A stretch of DNA of 64,000 bases, taken from assembly GCA_015680905.1 (NCBI GenBank), contig CM027377.1, positions 21,600,501 through 21,664,500 on the forward strand, in the 5' to 3' direction. This DNA comes from Coptis chinensis (lineage: Eukaryota; Streptophyta; Magnoliopsida; Ranunculales; Ranunculaceae). The notes below the pieces were generated by a model. That model ran no database searches, had not been told where the DNA came from, and saw nothing but the letters and a program-made list of their open reading frames with translations. The position numbers and the translations under genes are program-made. Below, piece after piece: positions 59,176 to 64,000 of the stretch; the stretch's first letter is position 1; every line of letters begins with the position of its first letter.

Positions 59176-59429
59176 AACATTGCCACCGAGCCGCAATGTT
59201 ATATCTTATATCTTATATTAGATGCAAATAGGAACTGTTAAAACGAATGAACTGAAAAGATTAAGATCTACCGAACGACGAGATAATGTACCGCTTTCAT
59301 GGCTTCACGTGCTTTATTCCTTATTCCAACATTTGAAAGTGGCAATATTAAGTGCTCCCTCTGGTTCGCTACATTTCCTTTTTTCATCCAGACATTTCAA
59401 GACAGCACACAGAGAAAATGAAGTAAGTT

Positions 59430-60480
59430 AGAGCAACCTGCTGGCCGGAGAGAGGCAGCCGTGGCTGATGAAAGAGAGTCAACTTACCCCCTTCTGCTTC
59501 ACTTGAGCTTCTTCTTACTTTGGTTGAGTTACCTACCATTACCAAGCAATCGCCTTTCCTTTGCAGCCAAGGCAGCCGGCGCTGCGTGAATCTCCCCTTC
59601 TATCGCTCTCCTACCTACCACGAGAAAAGAGGTAGAAGCAAACAATTATTTCTTTTTATTTGAACCTAATTCCTTCCTGGTGGGACAATAAAATTCCCTT
59701 CCTTTCGATCGCATCCGATCAAGAAATTGAATTTGTTATCACGCTAGATTACAACAGGCAATAAATGAAATAGAAGAATTGTATGCCCACCGCCCTCTCT
59801 TTCAATTGAAATTAATTATGCGCCTAAGAGTTGTGTTGACGGAGCTACTTCTTGTTTGTGTGCCCGTGCCCACCAAAGCACGGACTCTACTCACCCACTT
59901 TGACTATTATACGGGCTAGTGAGACTATTCCACTACTGATTGATGGACTTACTACTTTGGTGACCGATGAAAGGAGTTAAGACCGACTCAATATCGGGAT
60001 AGACAGAGGTGGCTTGATGGCTTTACCCCTTTATTGAAGGATGAAAAACCCTTCTATTACTAAAACATTTATGTACTTCGGATAGGTGGCTAAAAAGATT
60101 GGTTGAGAATAGGAAATAGCAACCTATGAACTAACAACCTATTATTATAAAATCGGTTGCTACAAAGATAGGTTGTGGAAAGGATTGGGCTTCAAAGTGC
60201 CCGTGAAAACACGCTTCACTAGTAAACCTTGCTTTTTAAACAAAATAAGTTTTCGAGGGGATTCAAAATAGGAATCGGGGTTGTAGTAAGTGGGGAGTTT
60301 GACTTGCCTTTTAGGCCGCCCACTATCAACTCTTATCCTCTTACGGGAAAGAATCCGTTGTGGACATAGTAAACCTGCTACTAGGAGCGCCGCCCTTAGC
60401 CCATTACTGACTTTAGGCAGTCATCGAGGGTTGACGAATTCCTTATCAAGCTAAAAGCAAACGGGCTTAAGGGAATATGG
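59430..60480. other. GC-richer stretch, possible mitochondrial DNA insertion
   Basis: Base composition jumps to about half GC in places, against roughly one third around it. The texture (GGCAGCCGGCGCTGCGTG, CTAGGAGCGCCGCCCTTAGC, CTTTAGGCAGTCATCGAGGG) resembles plant mitochondrial intergenic DNA. No protein or RNA gene is recognised. This is a judgement from style only. Confidence 0.35.
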
Positions 60481-60540
60481 ATCCATTATATAATGCAGGA
60501 TTAAGGGAATATCAAGAAATTATAATATACTCGAGATCAA

Positions 60541-60995
60541 AAGCTAGTTCTTGAAATAATAATGGAATCATCTGCTCAGATTTCTCACCTAAAGCTGGAG
60601 CAGCTGGTGGTACTTCAACCTCCTGCGCTAGGCGATTCCAACCACGCCTAACTTTCCCTGCCTAAGTCCATCACCGCAAAGGAGTAATAAGCATTAATAA
60701 CCCAAGTAACAATGAGAAGCGTTTAACAAGATGGAATGAAACCCACCAATCTCTCGCAAAACTGTGCGAGCTCAGCTTTGAACTTGGGCACATGCGCATT
60801 GTGTCTAGGGGACTTCTCGAAACTAAGAAGAAAACCAAAATGAGTCAATCCATAAAACCCAATTCGCAATAAGAAGGACTATTTTTAATTTTACCTCTCT
60901 TTGAGCTTGGGATCATGAATTTTAGGGCAAGGTCCTGACACACCAGATTCGGATTCACGGCCTTTAAAGTAGTCTTTTTGCCTGCGTAAATATCG
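60541..60995 (-). pseudogene. Three-exon module of unknown identity, copy 1
   Basis: On the minus strand: exon a has GRESESGVSGPCPKIHDPKL; exon b EKSPRHNAHVPKFKAELAQF plus CERL; exon c AQEVEVPPAAPALGEKSEQM. Between them lie intron-like stretches that begin GTAAAATT and GTGGGTTT and end TTCTTCTTAG and GCAG-like. Exon a is preceded by DDIYAGK, which also occurs in the CDK-like kinase fragment at 57950, so this exon is a fusion or shares an origin with that gene. A second copy lies at 63300-63690. I do not recognise the protein. Confidence 0.5.
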
Positions 60996-61202
60996 TCAGT
61001 TCAGTACGCTAACATCTGTAAATGCATCATCTCTGCATAAACTTAGCCGTTCACACCTTTTCTTCAATGTAAATTTGTAATGTGTGTCGACATTTGAGCA
61101 TACACTTTGGAACATAAATACATAATAATAATAATAACAAAAAGTCGACCATAGACAAACCAAGTGAACAAGAAGATTTGTCGAAGACACCGCTTTAGCT
61201 CA

Positions 61203-61262
61203 TTCATAGTCGTGACCCTCGGGATGCGACTTGAGCATTTGTAGAGCCTCCTTTGCTTAGAA
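61203..61262 (-). pseudogene. Possible C-terminal exon of unknown identity
   Basis: After an AG (minus strand, TTTTCTAAG) the frame reads AKEALQMLKSHPEGHDYE and a stop. It has the amphipathic, codon-regular look of a real last exon, but no family is recognised and it may be a chance frame. Confidence 0.3.
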
Positions 61263-62480
61263 AATTCAAATGCAAAATAGCATAAAGTAAATGTAAAAAC
61301 AGTTGTAGTCGCGAGTAACTTTCTAGTATAGAGAAACGAGAGATTCGTTCAAAAAGTAAATTGGTAAAATATAATGGAGTGAATATAATCAAGACAAAAG
61401 CAAATAGGTTCCCTCGCAATCAACGAAACTTGTATCAAACATCTCCTTCTCTAGCTTAATTAATCTAGTCCAACGAAAGGCAAAGCAAAATTCCTATACA
61501 TTCTTCCAACAATGCCATTAATCAGTATAGTCATATAAACAGTTCTACATCTCCATAAAAGTGTAATGCCTCCTGTTCTTCTTTTCTAACTAACCACAAA
61601 AGTCCAAATAAAACCACACATAATTCAAGTTCAAGTCTATAAATTCTCTTTGTATTATAATATTTTCCGTTGTGCCCTCTAATGGGTGGGCTGCTCTCAG
61701 TGTTGTGCTAACACAAGCATACCAACTAAAACTTGATAAGAATATGATGGGGAATGATGATAAACCATATGGACTTATCTCAAAATTTCCACTTCTGATA
61801 TATACTTTAAGCTATCTTTGTTATTGTTTACAATATTTTCCACAAAGCAGTCATTTCGCGGAACCTCATATTTGAGAATAGTACTGAGAGAAATGGAACT
61901 TTGACATTGAAAGTAAGTTCATTAACCAATTTATTCCACGTCACAAAGATGATGTATCAAATTGAGGTCCATTTGACTAAAAACTATAAATGGAATCACA
62001 GAGTTACATGAGATTCATGGTTAACCAAAAATAATTATTTCCACATGCTGATACAAACATACTTGGCAGTTAAATTAGAAATTCATAGCTAACCGATACA
62101 GGATCGACTAGCAACCAGGTCTACTTCTTCGAGGATTAATTGGACCAATTAAGAGTTTTCTGCGAATGATTTTCATGTCCAGCACCGACTAACTACACCA
62201 AAGAGAAACCATCGAAGCTCTAGATTTTGAACATTGGGAGGAAAAAAAATGTTACCTTGGTAGCTTCTTTCACTTTGAATAAATTATATAACCACCGATA
62301 CTATCAGAAGTCACCAACCAATAATACACTCATCTTGAATGTCACTTAAATGCTAAAAGATATCATCTACCACTACTTAAATACCGGTTTACATTAATCC
62401 TACAATCAATGACAAGCAAATAACTTCTCAATTAATTCAATCAGAAAAAAAAAAGTATTTAAGACGAATTTGGCGAGAGA
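61263..62480. other. Mostly noncoding, intron-like
   Basis: AT-rich sequence between gene fragments, on the strand of the fragments probably intron or intergenic relic. A short frame near 62170-62110 (minus) reads RRKLLIGPINPRRSRPGC and stops, a possible last exon of unknown origin. Nothing else is supported. Confidence 0.3.
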
Positions 62481-62484
62481 ATAC

Positions 62485-63010
62485 TTACAGATTCCAAATG
62501 AGAGTAAGGAACTTGACGAGTTAACATCTCCAAGACAAGTCAGCCAAGACTCCATATATCACCGCAAGCCCATAGCCATGACTCTTCCTGTTGACAACCT
62601 ACATTTCACAAAATGTATTATGACTTAACAAAACATTACATACATTATTCATGAATTCAAAAGGCAGATCATCCATGCATTGATTGGTATTGAACAATTA
62701 AACCTGACTTCCCCAATCAGATTGAAGTCTTGACAATTCCCCACCTAATGCAGAGTGTAAAATGGCATAAAAAAAAAAAATGCTCACCTCAAAGCCATCG
62801 AATGGAGTCCCTTTGCTAGACTTCACATCATTGAATTTGGTTGCTCATGAAGGTGAACAAAAAGCAATATAAGGTGACAAAGAACTACAATTGCTTAACA
62901 AGTTACAGAAGCTAAGAAAGAAAGAAACCTTTGCCAATCCAAAATCTGCAAGTTTCAGCGATCCACCGGCATCCACCAATATATTAGCACATTTAATATC
63001 CCCCGAGATG
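62485..63010 (-). pseudogene. MEKK1-like MAP kinase kinase kinase, catalytic-core fragment
   Basis: Minus-strand exons: DIKCANILVDAGGSLKLADF plus GLAK (subdomains VIb-VII with catalytic DIKCAN and DFG); KFNDVKSSKGTPF (activation segment); VVNRKSHGYGLA and, in shifted frames, IWSLGC-like, MLTRQVPYSHLES (subdomain IX). The order and the residues match plant MEKK1-group kinases, which start MAP kinase cascades. The HRD His-Arg context is altered, the TPFWMAPE motif is damaged by small indels near 62800, and frames shift near 62550. N-terminal lobe and C-lobe end are missing. Introns are retained. Confidence 0.72.
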
Positions 63011-63299
63011 ACATAAAAAGAAAAGTGTGTTAGATAGAACTTAGAAGTAGAAGGGAAAAGTATGACCGAAATATTCGGGACAAAAAAAAAAATTAGTCAA
63101 ATCTAAAAGAGAACTCCAAAGCTAAATAACCAAAACACTAAGGCAAGCTTAGAAATCACTTGAGAAACCGAAACCATCCCATCCTAACCATCTTTGAATG
63201 TTTAAAATGTTTAAAATATCGGAAGTGGAAATTTCCACTTCGATATATACAATATTTTTCCTTCACCGAGACGGACTCTAGTCGAGCATCAATGAGATT
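63011..63299. other. No recognised gene
   Basis: AT-rich spacer between the kinase fragment and the second three-exon module. It could be an intron of the MEKK1-like gene copy. Nothing specific is visible. Confidence 0.3.
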
Positions 63300-63690
63300 C
63301 GAGGAGTTTCTCAGATTTCTCACCTAAAGCCGGAGCACCGGTGGTGGTACTTCAACCTCTGCGCTAGGCGATTCGACCACCCTAACTTTCCCCGTCTAAG
63401 TCCATCACCGCAAAGGAGTAATAAGCATTAATAACCCAAGTAACAATGAGAAGCGTTAAACAAGATGGAATGAAACCCACCAATCTCTCACAAAACTGTG
63501 AGAGCTCAGCTTCGAACTTGGGCACATGCGCATCGTGTCTAGGGGACTTCTCGAAACTAAGAAGAAAACCAAAATGAGTCAATCCATAAAACCCATTTCG
63601 CAATAAGAAGGAATATTGTGAATTTTACCTCTCTTTGAGCATGGGATCATGAATTTTAGGGCAAGGTCCTGACACACCAGATGAAATTAA
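63300..63690 (-). pseudogene. Three-exon module of unknown identity, copy 2
   Basis: Exons correspond to copy 1 at 60541-60995: SSGVSGPCPKIHDPMLKER, then FEKSPRHDAHVPKFEAELSQ plus FCERL, then SAEVEVPPP. The introns are also near-identical, so the copies are a genomic duplication. Exon c differs by small indels and its frame closes early. The direction is the same as for the MEKK1-like fragment that follows it on the minus strand. Confidence 0.5.
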
Positions 63691-64000
63691 TTAAACACAA
63701 TTATAATTCAAGAAAAAGTAATAAAAATGAGTGTAACTGACCTAGATCAGGGCCTTAAATTTGACGAACAATCAATCAATCAATCCATGGTAGTAATACC
63801 ACGGTAGTCACCTTTCTCTCTCCTCATTTATCCGGGCTTGAGACCGGCAATGCAAATTTTTATGAGTTGCATTGGCGGAGTTAAAAAAGGGTTAGTAAAC
63901 TTCTCTAAACCTGCAAAAGTAACCACAATACATATGAACAATCAATGGCAAGGAGCATACACACATATATAAACAAAAGAGTCCATTCACTACTAAACAT
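63691..64000 (-). other. Possible relic of an RTE-type LINE 5' region
   Basis: The minus strand carries GTCTCAAGCCCGGATAAA (63828-63844) next to AATTTGCATTGCCG. From memory, a close variant of this string is widespread in plant genomes as part of RTE-clade LINEs. No endonuclease or reverse transcriptase is visible before the window edge. Confidence 0.3.

Overview
The window looks like repeat-dense nuclear DNA of a flowering plant, probably a eudicot. It is AT-rich and made almost entirely of nested transposable elements of plant-specific families: Athila-type Ty3/gypsy LTR elements with long 3' noncoding regions, an L1-clade LINE, a tRNA-derived SINE, CACTA-like, hAT and Mutator-like DNA elements. 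Only the last ~7 kb carries sequence from ordinary host genes, and that is fragmentary. No intact host gene, rRNA, tRNA gene or CRISPR array was seen. The species cannot be named from the sequence alone.

Layout. 1-7262: minus-strand Athila-type element A (gag-protease only), cut by the left edge. 7263-10165: plus-strand fragment F of an Athila 3' noncoding region, carrying a SINE and a solo LTR inserted exactly into the SINE's own target duplication. 10166-24999 and 53254-55888: two halves of one minus-strand Athila-type element D/E. Its left half holds a solo LTR (10754-15996, itself hit by a LINE at 11951-15779) and a CACTA-like element (about 17181-21407). 25000-53253: plus-strand element C, which splits D/E. 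C is in turn split by the nearly complete 17.3-kb element B (28781-46052, TSD CAATA) and by a second CACTA-like element (47366-50783, TSD TTC). That element carries a ubiquilin gene fragment and a hAT MITE. The E half contains a solo LTR (53878-54842) with a second copy of the same SINE.

55889-64000: a truncated LTR, a broken Mutator-like transposase, an array of palindromic GACGCC/GGCGTC repeats, and then a one-strand mosaic of host gene pieces. These come from a CDK-like kinase C-terminus, the N-terminus of mitochondrial HSP70 and the catalytic core of a MEKK1-like kinase, with a duplicated three-exon module of unknown identity and a GC-rich stretch that resembles plant mitochondrial DNA. 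The mosaic is what gene-capturing transposons leave behind, although the right end of any carrier lies outside the window.

The most unusual content is in element B. Between integrase and the 3' LTR it has a small Cys-rich accessory zone (also found in D), three tandem zones of the plant env-position protein family, and a 39-residue ORF with one membrane segment. TATA-like boxes lie before that ORF and before the second env-position zone. Elements A and C share the same loss of reverse transcriptase, RNase H and integrase, which suggests a non-autonomous lineage that spread in that form.
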